DNA from: Nitrosomonas sp.
GTDB taxonomy: Bacteria; Pseudomonadota; Gammaproteobacteria; Burkholderiales; Nitrosomonadaceae
Reading direction: 5' to 3'
DNA: 64,000 nt
Assembly: GCA_024281995.1 (NCBI GenBank)
Contig: JAMWZW010000003.1
Location: 178,591-242,590, forward strand
Shown: positions 26,382 through 36,173 of the stretch, in pieces
Layout of the letters: each line of letters opens with the position of its first letter
How positions within the stretch are numbered: position 1 is the first letter of the stretch
Program-made: the position numbers and the translations under genes
Notes under the pieces: generated by a model
What the model saw: the letters and a program-made list of their open reading frames with translations, nothing else
The model's database searches: none
Told to the model about the DNA's origin: nothing

Positions 26382-27260
26382 TTATCTTGTGTTAGTTTTA
26401 TCGTGTAATGCGCGCCAGCTTGGCCACGGCAAATTCTCTAGATCGAGTTGTCGGGCCAGTTCATGCATATCATCAGCCAACATACACTGTAACCGTACCT
26501 TCGTTTCATCACGCATTGGTGGAACAATTTGACGTAAGTCAATCTGGTTATGTTTACGTCGCATGTGACGAACTAAGTTGGTTTTCTTGATGGTTTCAAT
26601 TATGTCACCAACCCCTGCCGATCTACCCAATTTCCCTAATCGCTTCAGCAAATAATCTACTTTTGTATGCTTTATCACTAAACTCTCATTTACTTTTTTC
26701 TCCAGAAACCAGGATTGATGATCTTCTGAAACACCTAAGAAACGGTACAAGTTTCGTGCTTGAACAGAGGAATCACCACGAATATCCTCCTGAAAAATCA
26801 CCATTAATTGATTGCGGGGAAACACAGCTAACCAACGTGCAAGCTGCTGCGCATAATACGATTGCATTAAATACATGGGATTATTCATTAGTCCGTTCTC
26901 GAATTCCAAATTCCGTCCACTTACATGACCAAGTCTTACCTCATGCAAATGATTTGAATATGCCCGCTCTATCGGATCCCGAAGCGAAAGTACTATTTTC
27001 ATATTTGGATTATAAAGAAACACGCGTTCAGGCGTTTCAACATCCGCAAAATATGAAGGAGATACCTCTCCTACCATTTCTGCAGAATTAATCTCACTAG
27101 TATGCCGCTCATACCATTCATATCCAAAATTATAATAATAAGAGAAGAAATCAATCTCTTTTCCAGGAAGAACTGCTACCCCTGGATGATCGGAGAGAAC
27201 ACGATGCACCCATGTAGATGCACATTTCTGCGCACCAATACCTATAAAATTAATTTTCAC
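26382..27260 (-). CDS. Sulfotransferase domain protein
   Basis: A 292-residue heparan-sulfotransferase-like enzyme with 'FIGIGAQKCASTWVHRVLSD' (PAPS 5' loop, Lys12) and 'VLSLRDPIERAYSNHLHEV' (3' site, residues 90-108). 'VGEVSPSYFAD' holds the conserved Glu-x-Ser-Pro-x-Tyr stretch of the family. No signal peptide. With the genes at 17986 and 25343 it makes three sulfotransferases in one polysaccharide cluster, a strong hint that the product is sulfated at several positions. Confidence 0.9.
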   Translation of the reverse strand: MKINFIGIGAQKCASTWVHRVLSDHPGVAVLPGKEIDFFSYYYNFGYEWYERHTSEINSAEMVGEVSPSYFADVETPERVFLYNPNMKIVLSLRDPIERAYSNHLHEVRLGHVSGRNLEFENGLMNNPMYLMQSYYAQQLARWLAVFPRNQLMVIFQEDIRGDSSVQARNLYRFLGVSEDHQSWFLEKKVNESLVIKHTKVDYLLKRLGKLGRSAGVGDIIETIKKTNLVRHMRRKHNQIDLRQIVPPMRDETKVRLQCMLADDMHELARQLDLENLPWPSWRALHDKTNTR

Positions 27261-27509
27261 ATTGACAACCTTTCTATAAACAAAAGCATAAACTTAATAT
27301 CAGCGGGGCAAATCCAAGATTAAGAAGTAATTTCAATGAATGTAGAACTTCAAATTTTTAAGTAATTATTTTTTAAATGTTTTACTGCACCCAATACTGC
27401 ATAATTTAGCAATTATATAGAGCATTTTTTTGCTTAAAGTTTTGAGTCCTTACGGTAAATTTAATATTTTATAATTTAAAAACAACATACTAAATAATAA
27501 AAACTATTC

Positions 27510-29036
27510 TTACTTGTTTGAAGCTGTATTTTTTACAAATCGCGCCCAATAAGCTGCTTGACCAAGCATAAACATTATAAGAAATTGAATTGGATTAGAG
27601 TATAAATGGAAATTTTTATAAGGTAGTGTTATAGCCAGCAGCAATAAACTAATTGCCGCAACTCTTAATAAAATACGATTAACCTCGGGAACCATCTCAT
27701 TCCTAGCAATTTGTCTAGAAACTTGAGCTCCAGAAAGTAGCACAATAAGAAAAACAAAATGTCCTAAGATACCTGTTTCCCAAAGAAGAATAATTGAAGT
27801 AGATGTGTTAATTTGATAAGGAAAACGGTTTACTAATTCACCCATACCAATTCTAGTAGTAGATGTTGCCCCCATACCATAACCAAATAAGCTATGCTGT
27901 ATATCTCCTTTCATGACATTTAAGTTCCACCAACTAACTAAAAGATTAACACGCCCCAATTCACTCCCCCCCGAAGCTTCTGCTTCTGGATCCAATGCTC
28001 TCATTATACGGTCATAGGTTGAAGTAGCCTGATTCGGGTTAAAGGAATGCGTTGAAGGATTTCCATAATGAAGTTTTTCATACGCTGTGAAAATACCGCC
28101 CACCAATAGAATTGTACCAATCATGACAACTATAGATTCAATCGGACGATGCAATAATTGCTTACGATAATAAAAACCAATAATAATAGGTAACAGTATT
28201 ACTGCCGCTTTTACTTCAGCCAGAGCTATTGTACCCAAGCTAGTCACTATAACCATTATCATCCATTTTCCCTGCAGTTTACGTCCGTGCCACAATGCAA
28301 CAGCTGTCAAGATTGCAATTAGTAACATAATAGCCATAGCAGCACTACTGCCACCGCCTTCAATAGAGCCTTCAAATGTCCCAATCACAGCATCCCAGGG
28401 AGAAAGTCGCATATTCTTTTTAGCTACAAAAAGATATTGATAAATTGACATTGGTAATTGCAATACCGCTACAATCATTAAAGCTTTCCATAATTGCAAT
28501 TGTATCTCTTGTCGAATCAAGCCAAGCATAAAAACAAGCATTAACGGCCAGAACAATAGATAATAGCGAGATGCATTTACAACTTCTGAAATTTTTGGTT
28601 GATCAATTACTGTAGAGAAAATTACCAGCAAAAGAAATGCAGCAGGCCAAAAGAAATCATGTGGAATTTTTGCAGTTAAAATATTCGCCTTATTACGTAA
28701 TAAATAGAACAAGACAGGCAATATTAACGCAGCACTCATCAAAACTGTAAACCATTGAAGTTGAGAAAACCGTAAAAAGTAAGCAATTGGCCCAGTAATC
28801 AAAAATGCTACCCAAAAAATTAACCATACTGTCCAACTGAGAGGAGCTGTTAGAACAAAAAAAAGACCATACACAGCTAACAACGCAATCAAAAGAATTA
28901 CATTGCCGAAAGCAGCTAATACGCCACTAACTACTGCTAAAAATATAACACTAATGAATAATAAAACGTTAGACAAAGTCTTAGTGTTCCGATCACTGTT
29001 GATTGATGGTCGTATTAATGATGCTTTTACTTCCAT
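27510..29036 (-). CDS. O-antigen ligase family protein (polysaccharide polymerase)
   Basis: A 508-residue polytopic inner-membrane protein with 11-12 hydrophobic segments and a large periplasmic loop about residues 330-400 ('TSTYDRIMRALDPEAEASGG', 'GRVNLLVSWWNL', 'LFGYGMGATSTT'), the Wzy_C layout. It would polymerise or ligate lipid-linked repeat units on the outer side of the inner membrane. It follows epsI by 73 bases, in the position of the polymerase gene of the methanolan-type eps cluster. Whether it is the polymerase or the ligase cannot be decided from sequence. Confidence 0.88.
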   Translation of the reverse strand: MEVKASLIRPSINSDRNTKTLSNVLLFISVIFLAVVSGVLAAFGNVILLIALLAVYGLFFVLTAPLSWTVWLIFWVAFLITGPIAYFLRFSQLQWFTVLMSAALILPVLFYLLRNKANILTAKIPHDFFWPAAFLLLVIFSTVIDQPKISEVVNASRYYLLFWPLMLVFMLGLIRQEIQLQLWKALMIVAVLQLPMSIYQYLFVAKKNMRLSPWDAVIGTFEGSIEGGGSSAAMAIMLLIAILTAVALWHGRKLQGKWMIMVIVTSLGTIALAEVKAAVILLPIIIGFYYRKQLLHRPIESIVVMIGTILLVGGIFTAYEKLHYGNPSTHSFNPNQATSTYDRIMRALDPEAEASGGSELGRVNLLVSWWNLNVMKGDIQHSLFGYGMGATSTTRIGMGELVNRFPYQINTSTSIILLWETGILGHFVFLIVLLSGAQVSRQIARNEMVPEVNRILLRVAAISLLLLAITLPYKNFHLYSNPIQFLIMFMLGQAAYWARFVKNTASNK

Positions 29037-29109
29037 AACTATTTAACATCAAAACTAACACAATGAAATAACATTTAGAATTCAATAAGCTACTTTAGTT
29101 AAGCAATTT

Positions 29110-29799
29110 CTAAGTTTCAAAGGTTCCGATTAATCTAACACGATCTTTCGTATTGATTGTCAATAGTAAATCCTCTATAAAAGCAACTTGGAGTCGATAA
29201 GCCTTACTTTCATCAAATGATATAGAAGAAATACGCACTAACATTCCATCAGGTACACTACCAGTCAAACCATAGCGTAGCTGTTGCAGCTTCTGATCAA
29301 AACCAGGTAAAACTGCTTTATTTCCAATAGTAATCCAGTAAGTAATTGGCTCACTTCTATTACCTTTAATTGCCAACAAGCGTTTAATAGGTAATTTCCC
29401 ATATTGAGTAAACACTTCATCAGAAAAGGTCTTAATTATTTCAAAACCTTGAACGTAGTAGCACACTTCGGGTTTATGTACTGCGAGATTATCGCTTTGA
29501 TCTCCACCATAAGCTATAGAAAGCATGATATGCTCACCTAGTGAATTAACATAAGTTCTTGCTAATGTTTGGTTATATATCTTGTCAAGACTAGTTTGTA
29601 CTTCAGTATCAACCTGAAGTGGCAAAATTGATTTATCAATTTTCCAATCACCAAATTTCTCGGGAATCATAATCTCAAGGTCAAATCTTTCTTGCTGATC
29701 AGCGACTCTTGTAGTTGGCGTTAGAGCCATGGTTAATGCACCAGACAACACCATCATTACCCCTATTATTAAACTAGTCATTAATGATTCTTTCATCAA
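29110..29799 (-). CDS. epsI: EpsI, exosortase-B-associated protein
   Basis: A 229-residue protein with one N-terminal membrane helix (about 8-26) and a periplasmic EpsI domain. The family hallmark 'HKPEVCYYVQGF' with His108 and Cys113 is present, after 'LSIAYGGDQSDNLAV'. EpsI domains occur fused to, or next to, exosortases and are thought to help in their processing or polysaccharide role; the reaction is unknown. It follows the exosortase gene by 96 bases. A start at the second Met is equally possible. Confidence 0.93.
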   Translation of the reverse strand: MMKESLMTSLIIGVMMVLSGALTMALTPTTRVADQQERFDLEIMIPEKFGDWKIDKSILPLQVDTEVQTSLDKIYNQTLARTYVNSLGEHIMLSIAYGGDQSDNLAVHKPEVCYYVQGFEIIKTFSDEVFTQYGKLPIKRLLAIKGNRSEPITYWITIGNKAVLPGFDQKLQQLRYGLTGSVPDGMLVRISSISFDESKAYRLQVAFIEDLLLTINTKDRVRLIGTFET

Positions 29800-29895
29800 T
29801 CTCTCTTTTTCTTAATCTGAAATAAAATCTAATTCCATTATTTACAAATTTATTATTAAAAATAATTTCTACTAAAAAAGTGATTTAATCCAACA

Positions 29896-30792
29896 TTAGT
29901 TATTGCCAACTCTTGGAACAGTTATTGGTTGCGCTTTTACAAAATACTGTAAAAATCTATCCGTACTAAGGATTAATATTAGTGCACTTATAAACAAAAC
30001 CATTCCTGCAAACCCATGCAAGAACCCTTGACCAGCTGCATCGCCATAGTGATATGTAATTAAAGTAAGTACGATTACACGAATAACATTAGCAGTGAAT
30101 GAAATAGGTATTACAAGAATAGCTAATGCTACATTACGAAAAACTGAAGTATGATGAACCACATTTAAATAAAACAATCCTAACGCTTCTAATGTAAGTA
30201 ACGTTTGCAATCCTGCACAGGCATCTGCTACTAAAAGTTGATATTGACCGATTTGTAATATAACTCCAGTTCGTGCTATTGGATAATTTGCCCAAAATAA
30301 AATATTTTCTGCCACATATGATACTGCTATCTTCATTGGCATAGTAAGCAAGCTAACTACTTGTCCCGGCAGCGGAATCATGAACAGCAAAAAGAAAAGA
30401 GGAAACCACATAGCTTTCAATGCACTACCACCTCGTTTAATTAGTAATATTGCTGTAAGTACTGCGATAAATGATCCTATTTCAAATACTAATATCTGTT
30501 GAGAACGTCCAATGATATATACAAGAAGAGCTATAAAAAAAAATAACCACCCCAAAACTACGGAAGTCGATTTACCTTCACTTTTCTCAGTCATCTCTGC
30601 CCATTGTCGATAGAGAAGCCAAAGCGCTAGAAATAAAATAATTGGACCATGTGCTTGCTCTTCTGTAGACCATAATCCAATAAATAAGCTATAGAAAGTT
30701 GGAACATACAAAACACATAATCCCAACAAAATTGGCCACCATTCCGATGTATTAGGACTTGAAATATCTTGTTTAGATAATAAAGAAAACAT
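29896..30792 (-). CDS. xrtB: Exosortase B (XrtB/EpsH)
   Basis: A 298-residue, eight-helix inner-membrane protease/transpeptidase that recognises PEP-CTERM tails. The catalytic triad region is intact: Cys192 in 'LLVADACAGLQTLLTLEALG', Arg238 in 'ANVIRVIVLTLITYHYGDAA' and His259 in 'GQGFLHGFAGM'. Its place between epsG and epsI identifies the exosortase-B subtype seen in Methylobacillus and Nitrosomonas polysaccharide loci. No protein with a convincing PEP-CTERM tail is encoded inside this window, so substrates lie elsewhere. Confidence 0.95.
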   Translation of the reverse strand: MFSLLSKQDISSPNTSEWWPILLGLCVLYVPTFYSLFIGLWSTEEQAHGPIILFLALWLLYRQWAEMTEKSEGKSTSVVLGWLFFFIALLVYIIGRSQQILVFEIGSFIAVLTAILLIKRGGSALKAMWFPLFFLLFMIPLPGQVVSLLTMPMKIAVSYVAENILFWANYPIARTGVILQIGQYQLLVADACAGLQTLLTLEALGLFYLNVVHHTSVFRNVALAILVIPISFTANVIRVIVLTLITYHYGDAAGQGFLHGFAGMVLFISALILILSTDRFLQYFVKAQPITVPRVGNN

Positions 30793-30806
30793 AGTAAAGT
30801 TACCAA

Positions 30807-31715
30807 CTAAAAATCAATCAAAACAGAACCCACTATTTCACTTCCACTAGATTTTAGCTGTTCACTCATAGCATTAATATCACTCAATCGTGAATTATTC
30901 TTATGTGCAACCATTAATACTCCCTCCGTGCGCGCAGCTATAGCTAATGCATCAACACCACTTGAGAAAGCCAACGTATCGTAAAGAATAACATCAAACT
31001 GTCTTGTAAGCTCATCATTTAGTTCATCAAACGAATTACGATTTAGAAGTTCCAACGGATTAGGCGGAGTAGTACCTGCTGGCAAGACTGATAAATCTAC
31101 AAAAGACTCTATTTTAGAAATTACTTCGAATATATTTGCTCGATCCGCAAGTACATCCGACAAGCCTTGTTTATTCCTTAAGTTAAATATTCTATGTTGT
31201 TGTGGAGCACGCAAATTAGCATCAATCAATAATGTTCTCTCTCCAAGCTGTGAAAACACTACCGCAAGATTAGCCGCAAAAAGACTCACTCCATCGTCGG
31301 AGTTATAACTTACAATCGCTAGCGCTCTCCCCCCCGACGTAAACCAACGTAACATTAATTGACTTCGCACGGCACGGAAAACTTCCACTTGAGGGCCAAA
31401 TGGTTGATAAGCAACCACCAGTTCTGGTGGATGATTTCCCTGTCCGGGCAATAAATATGGATAATCAAATTGCTGGGCCAATACCAACTGAATATCAGCT
31501 TCCGTAATTAACCCCAATTTAAGTGCCGCATCCCCAAACCGAAGACCACTTTCTTTCTGCAAACGTAATACACGTTCAGCTTCAACTGGTGTAATCTTAC
31601 CCATGTCAAGTAGAATATGACCTATACTAAATTTACGGAATGAAGAAGATGTATTTGGATTAACTGATCTCAAATTAGAAGCATTTGTAGTTTCTGAAGA
31701 ATCGGAAGTATTCAT
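30807..31715 (-). CDS. epsG: EpsG, chain-length-determinant tyrosine kinase family
   Basis: A 302-residue BY-kinase-like partner of EpsF. The first 100 residues contain a MshEN/GspE-N-like segment ('IGHILLDMGKITPVEAERVL', 'LRFGDAALKLGLITEADI'). The kinase domain has Walker A' 'RTLLIDANLRAP' (161-171) and Walker B 'FDVILYDTLAF'. The Walker A itself is unusual: residues 138-146 read NSDDGVSLF, so the normal basic residue before Ser/Thr is Val143. No tyrosine cluster at the C-terminus. ATP hydrolysis may thus be impaired. It lies nine bases after epsF. Confidence 0.9.
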   Translation of the reverse strand: MNTSDSSETTNASNLRSVNPNTSSSFRKFSIGHILLDMGKITPVEAERVLRLQKESGLRFGDAALKLGLITEADIQLVLAQQFDYPYLLPGQGNHPPELVVAYQPFGPQVEVFRAVRSQLMLRWFTSGGRALAIVSYNSDDGVSLFAANLAVVFSQLGERTLLIDANLRAPQQHRIFNLRNKQGLSDVLADRANIFEVISKIESFVDLSVLPAGTTPPNPLELLNRNSFDELNDELTRQFDVILYDTLAFSSGVDALAIAARTEGVLMVAHKNNSRLSDINAMSEQLKSSGSEIVGSVLIDF

Positions 31716-31724
31716 TCTTTTTTC

Positions 31725-33110
31725 CTATTTTGAGCGTAAGTTAATTTTTTGCATTAATTGTGTCCACTCAAATCCCCCAATTTTCTGCTCATGTATTTTC
31801 CACTTTATCACCCCAAGTACAGGCACCTTTAACGCATCTACCAGATCTTCAGGTGAGCGCACACGTTGATCAATCATTTCTGCGAGTAAACCGGCCCCTA
31901 GTCCAAGCAAAGTTCCTAAAAATACAGATAAAACCAAGTTAAGTAATACCTTAGGGCTATCAGGTTTATCAGGAACCTTTGCCATATCAAGAACAGATAC
32001 ACTTGATAAATTTGATTGTCCCTCAAGAGTTGTTTGATTCAAGCGTTGCATAGCACTATCGTAAGCCTGTTGAGCACCCTCAACTTCTCGAGTCAAAAGC
32101 TGAAGGTCATCTCTAGAGCGATTAAGTAAGAGTACTTTCTTTTTTTGCTCTTCAAGCGCAGCACGAATTTCGGCTTCTTGATTAACAACACTATCTGTTG
32201 CAGCTTTAATATGCTTGTTAAGCTCCAACCGCAATTTGTCTACCTCCGCCTTCGCGCCAATGTAGCTTGGATGATTACGTCCCAATTTTTGCGATACTTC
32301 TGAGAATCTAGATTCCGCTTGAGCCAAATCAAGTTTAAGACTATTAATCATTGAATTTCTTACGACAGTATGTGTTTCATTGCTACGCTGACTACTTTCC
32401 TTTTCTGAGATTGTTCCCAACAACTCTCCTTGAACAAGTACTAGTTGACTAGAAAGATCATTAAGTCGTCTTGTTTCGACATCAAGACGGAGATCTGCAT
32501 CAATGATTCCTTTATCATGTTGGTATGCCGATAGTTTTTTTTGAGCTGCCTCTAATCTTTCGCGTAATAAATTAAGTTGGTCTGAGAAATAGACTGCTGC
32601 TTTTTGTGAAGGATCAACTGTAAGATGGATATTTATTTCTTGAAAAGCGTGCGCAAAAGCATTGGCAATAAGTGAAGCAAAATTAGGATCTCCACTCGTA
32701 AAACTTATATAGATTACACTGCTATCTCGAGCAGTTTCGACAAAAAGGTTCCTGAGAAGAGCATTAGCGAACCAATCACGTAATTCCATATTCGTCTTAC
32801 TTGCCTCATAATTTTCCTTAATAATCTCACTTTGGTCGAGTTTAAGCTGATCAATTACCATCAACGCAGTCTTAGTACTTTTAATGATATCTAGTTGAGT
32901 AGCCATATATCCTGTCGTCTGCTGTGCAGATAAGGTTACTCCTGTTACTGGATCAGGGCCCTTATGAGTCAATACCACTGTTGCTGTAGATTTGTAACTT
33001 TTAGGTAATAATAAGCTTACTACTAGAGTAGTCAATACTGTGACAATTAGCGTAAACAAAATGATCTTACGACGAGCTAATACTATAAGAAGAAATCGAG
33101 AATAATTCAT
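31725..33110 (-). CDS. epsF: EpsF, chain length determinant (Wzz/PCP family)
   Basis: A 461-residue polysaccharide co-polymerase. It has an N-terminal membrane helix (about 15-34), the Wzz domain 'PKSYKSTATVVLTHKGPDPV', a long periplasmic coiled coil (about 160-360, with 'LNLLRERLEAAQKKLSAYQH'), the conserved 'PDKPDSPKVLLNLVLSVFLG' start of the second membrane helix (about 390-412), and a short cytoplasmic tail. It sets chain length with EpsG and contacts the exporter EpsE. A 1.2-kb gap separates it from epsE, so it probably has its own promoter. Confidence 0.93.
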   Translation of the reverse strand: MNYSRFLLIVLARRKIILFTLIVTVLTTLVVSLLLPKSYKSTATVVLTHKGPDPVTGVTLSAQQTTGYMATQLDIIKSTKTALMVIDQLKLDQSEIIKENYEASKTNMELRDWFANALLRNLFVETARDSSVIYISFTSGDPNFASLIANAFAHAFQEINIHLTVDPSQKAAVYFSDQLNLLRERLEAAQKKLSAYQHDKGIIDADLRLDVETRRLNDLSSQLVLVQGELLGTISEKESSQRSNETHTVVRNSMINSLKLDLAQAESRFSEVSQKLGRNHPSYIGAKAEVDKLRLELNKHIKAATDSVVNQEAEIRAALEEQKKKVLLLNRSRDDLQLLTREVEGAQQAYDSAMQRLNQTTLEGQSNLSSVSVLDMAKVPDKPDSPKVLLNLVLSVFLGTLLGLGAGLLAEMIDQRVRSPEDLVDALKVPVLGVIKWKIHEQKIGGFEWTQLMQKINLRSK

Positions 33111-34326
33111 GATATTAAAAACTCAAAGAATATTAAATATAAATAACTAACAAACGTTTACTTTCAAAACTTATCTATTTTATTTTCCAGTTTCATATTT
33201 TGATCATATAACTCTCGGCTTTCTTTCTTACCCACGAATATAGCCTAACTTCAAATCTCATTAAAACAATAAATATAATCAATATATTATAATTTATGCA
33301 TCACTTGTTGCTACGATATGCGAATACAAATATAAAATCTTTCCTCTAAAGTAAGATACCAAAGTAGTGATATTAAGAAAGTTAATAAAGTACAAGCTAT
33401 TTATCTTTGCAAATCTATACTCTTATATCTGTTTTCTATTGTTACCGTATACTTTTAGCTATATCGACCATTTAATAATTTTTGCAAAGCAATCACACTC
33501 TTCCAGCTCACCATTTCTGAGTTGTTACTTAATGCTCGATCATCCAAATATCTCAGTTGTTGTAACACACTTACTTGCAATCATCACCAACAATACTATT
33601 ATTATCCTATATAACGATGACGTTACAGAAACACATCCAGCAATATCTTATCAACAACCATATTACATCAATCAATATTGACAAAAATCATTCAGGAATA
33701 AAAAATGTTATATACGTTAATTAACGTGAGCATAATCAACTCAGACATTTTTTTACTCTCTATCAAGTAGATATTAAACCTCAACAAGGCTAAATTACTT
33801 CTAGCAAATATGAACAATGAATATTTTTACCACTCAGGGGGGTATTTATGGTCACATCTACTTTCTACACTTCAACCACTTATAACGTTTATATCTTTCC
33901 TAATTTCGTATCCACTTGATCTCTAATATTATTCATTTCCTCTTATGCTAAGATTAATCTAGATATTTATAAAATCTATTTCTTCAATTGACTTACTAGG
34001 GTTGGTGAGCTTTTTCTGATTCACGCATAAATCATGCAACATTTTCTTGCTTTTCTAAGCTTTAAGATAATGATTTATTTATCCGTTTTGAGTATAGTTA
34101 CACAATCTCAACGTGTATTATACAAACTTTGATACTCCTTCATATTTGACTCTGTCTTATAAGTAGTAAAAGAAAAAATGCAAAAATTACCATAATGAGC
34201 AAATTCTTAAGAATTCTCACAAACATTAGAAAAGTTCACAATTTTTTTCTTAATCAACTACCTCAATATTATTTATTAAGCTTTCCATATTAAATCTTAA
34301 GAAAAATTTACAAATCCATAAAAATA
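33111..34326. other. 1.2-kb non-coding gap between epsE and epsF
   Basis: Very AT-rich. The longest frame (about 100 codons at 33367-33681) is low-complexity with no Shine-Dalgarno sequence and is not believed. No IS relic, repeat or riboswitch motif was recognised. The gap must contain the promoter for epsF and downstream genes. Confidence 0.45.
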
Positions 34327-35139
34327 TCAGAATAAACTTTCTTTGATATATATTACGTCATCTGGTTGAACCACATCACTAGAATTGACATTCAATATTT
34401 GGAGATTTCCTTCACTATCACGACGTTGAATTCTTAAACCGCGTTCAGTACCTCTTTGAGTTAACCCCCCTCCTACTGATAATGCCTGTATAACCGTCAT
34501 ATTCCGTTCGAGTCTATACGCTCCAGCACGTTGCACTTCCCCGTAGATGTAAAAACGTGGAGCCCGCTCAACATAAATTAAGTCATCACTCCGTACCGCC
34601 ATATTCCGAGACAAATCGCCTGAACGGATCATCTCTAATACATCTATTGATTCCTTAATAGACTTATCTCCATCAACACGAATCAAGGTAACTATTTCTC
34701 CCCCCTCTGAAATTATTCCACCGGCCATAGCGAGAATATCCGTCAAACTACGTTTCCCTTCTATAGGATAACGTCCTTGATTACGAACATAGCCTAGAAT
34801 TGATATCATTTGACTTTGCAGGGATGCAGCCAAAATATTAACTTGAGGTTTGCGAATAATGTCACGAATTTCTAGCAAATTTGCTATTTTTCTTTCAGCT
34901 ACAGATTGAGTTAATCCACCAACAAGTATCTCACCTAATAGTGGAAAAGTAATGTTCCCTGATTCACTTACTTTTGTATCTGTTGTAAGATCGGGATGGC
35001 CGTATACAAAAATTTTTAGCGTATCACCAGGCCCAAGAACACTTTCCTTTACTAAATTTCCAGCAGCCCAACTACTAACACTTATCATCCCCAACAATAC
35101 GCAGATCAATATTAATATTAGTCTCTTTTTATTGTTCAT
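34327..35139 (-). CDS. epsE: EpsE, outer-membrane polysaccharide export protein
   Basis: A 270-residue Wza-type exporter. Signal peptide about 1-26 ('LILILICVLLGMISVSSWAA'); no lipobox cysteine, unlike E. coli Wza. The poly-export domain has 'LGPGDTLKIFVYGHPDLTTD' and 'ITFPLLGEILVGGLT'; two SLBB domains follow ('SILGYVRNQGRYPIEGKRSL', 'FYIYGEVQRAGAYRLERNMT'). It forms the channel for polymer crossing the periplasm and outer membrane, working with EpsF. epsD lies 71 bases upstream. Confidence 0.94.
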   Translation of the reverse strand: MNNKKRLILILICVLLGMISVSSWAAGNLVKESVLGPGDTLKIFVYGHPDLTTDTKVSESGNITFPLLGEILVGGLTQSVAERKIANLLEIRDIIRKPQVNILAASLQSQMISILGYVRNQGRYPIEGKRSLTDILAMAGGIISEGGEIVTLIRVDGDKSIKESIDVLEMIRSGDLSRNMAVRSDDLIYVERAPRFYIYGEVQRAGAYRLERNMTVIQALSVGGGLTQRGTERGLRIQRRDSEGNLQILNVNSSDVVQPDDVIYIKESLF

Positions 35140-35210
35140 AAATTATCCATTTGCTCACAATTTTACATATCAATTATTCTATTAGAAACCTTCCTACGAT
35201 TAATGAAATC

Positions 35211-36173
35211 TTATTTTAATCCTATAATACCACGTTCAATTACACCCTCTGAAATTGACTCAGATAGAAAATTACTTGCAGAACTAGACCCTATTCCTAT
35301 TGATTGAGTAGCAAATTGTTCTGTGTTACTTGCTTCTTGCGCTTTTACATTAAAATATTCAATTTTTGCTAATGCCCGTAAACGATCAATTTCTGTATCA
35401 GTTGCTTGCTTATATTTTTGACTTATTAAATATCTCTCAATTTTCGGCACAGCATCTTCAAGTGTGATTGGATTATTTTTGATCGCATTCACGGAAATTA
35501 AAAAACTATTTTCTTGCTCATTAATAACAAAAATACGATCCTTACCTTTCTCTTGTATGATTTCTACTACTTGAGATGGAAAATCAGTGGTACTGCGCAA
35601 CATAACATCGCGAAAATACTGCACATTTCTTTTGTCAAGCCATGCAATTACATCGCTAATAGACTTATCCGCATTAACAATTGCATTTAGTTCACTACCA
35701 AAATCTTTAGTGGCAATTCTTAGTACTGTCAAATCAAACTGTTTGCGTTGTGAAAAATATTCTGGATGTTTTTGGAAATATTCATTAACCTCATCTTTAG
35801 ATGGTTTAGTTACTTTATTCACTATGCTTTGTAAATATGCTTGTGCAATAATCTGTGCATTAGCTCGCTCGCGCGCGCGCATAACTTCTGGAGTCCGATC
35901 AATTTTATTGCGAATGGCTTCATCAACGATTAATTGACGTGCAATTAATGATTCTAGTAATCGCTTACTAACCATTTCATATTGATCGGCATGTACGCCA
36001 GAACGTCTAATTTCATCATTTAGTTGAAGTGTCGTAACTTCTTGACCATTTACACTAACAAGCGCCTGTCCGGATTTCTTTGCCTTAGACTGATTATTAT
36101 TGCACGCAGTAATAAACAAAATAGAAATTACGATTAGTGATATCAGTTTTATTTGTGCATTTGTCGTTACCAT
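35211..36173 (-). CDS. epsD: EpsD, peptidyl-prolyl cis-trans isomerase family lipoprotein
   Basis: A 320-residue protein with a lipoprotein signal (lipobox LFITAC, Cys24). A SurA-N-like helical domain follows ('VSVNGQEVTTLQLNDEIRRS', 'LLESLIARQLIVDEAIRN') and then a parvulin-like region ('PSKDEVNEYFQKHPEYFSQR'). EpsD family proteins head the eps operon and are thought to assist folding of secreted or outer-membrane components of the export machine. The C-terminus is Ser-rich. It is the first gene of the minus-strand cluster, with promoter presumably at 36174-36260. Confidence 0.92.
   Translation of the reverse strand: MVTTNAQIKLISLIVISILFITACNNNQSKAKKSGQALVSVNGQEVTTLQLNDEIRRSGVHADQYEMVSKRLLESLIARQLIVDEAIRNKIDRTPEVMRARERANAQIIAQAYLQSIVNKVTKPSKDEVNEYFQKHPEYFSQRKQFDLTVLRIATKDFGSELNAIVNADKSISDVIAWLDKRNVQYFRDVMLRSTTDFPSQVVEIIQEKGKDRIFVINEQENSFLISVNAIKNNPITLEDAVPKIERYLISQKYKQATDTEIDRLRALAKIEYFNVKAQEASNTEQFATQSIGIGSSSASNFLSESISEGVIERGIIGLK

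Noticed and set aside
33367-33681. 104-codon open frame in the epsE-epsF gap
   Set aside because: Low-complexity hydrophobic text, no ribosome site, no recognisable family; expected by chance in such AT-rich DNA.
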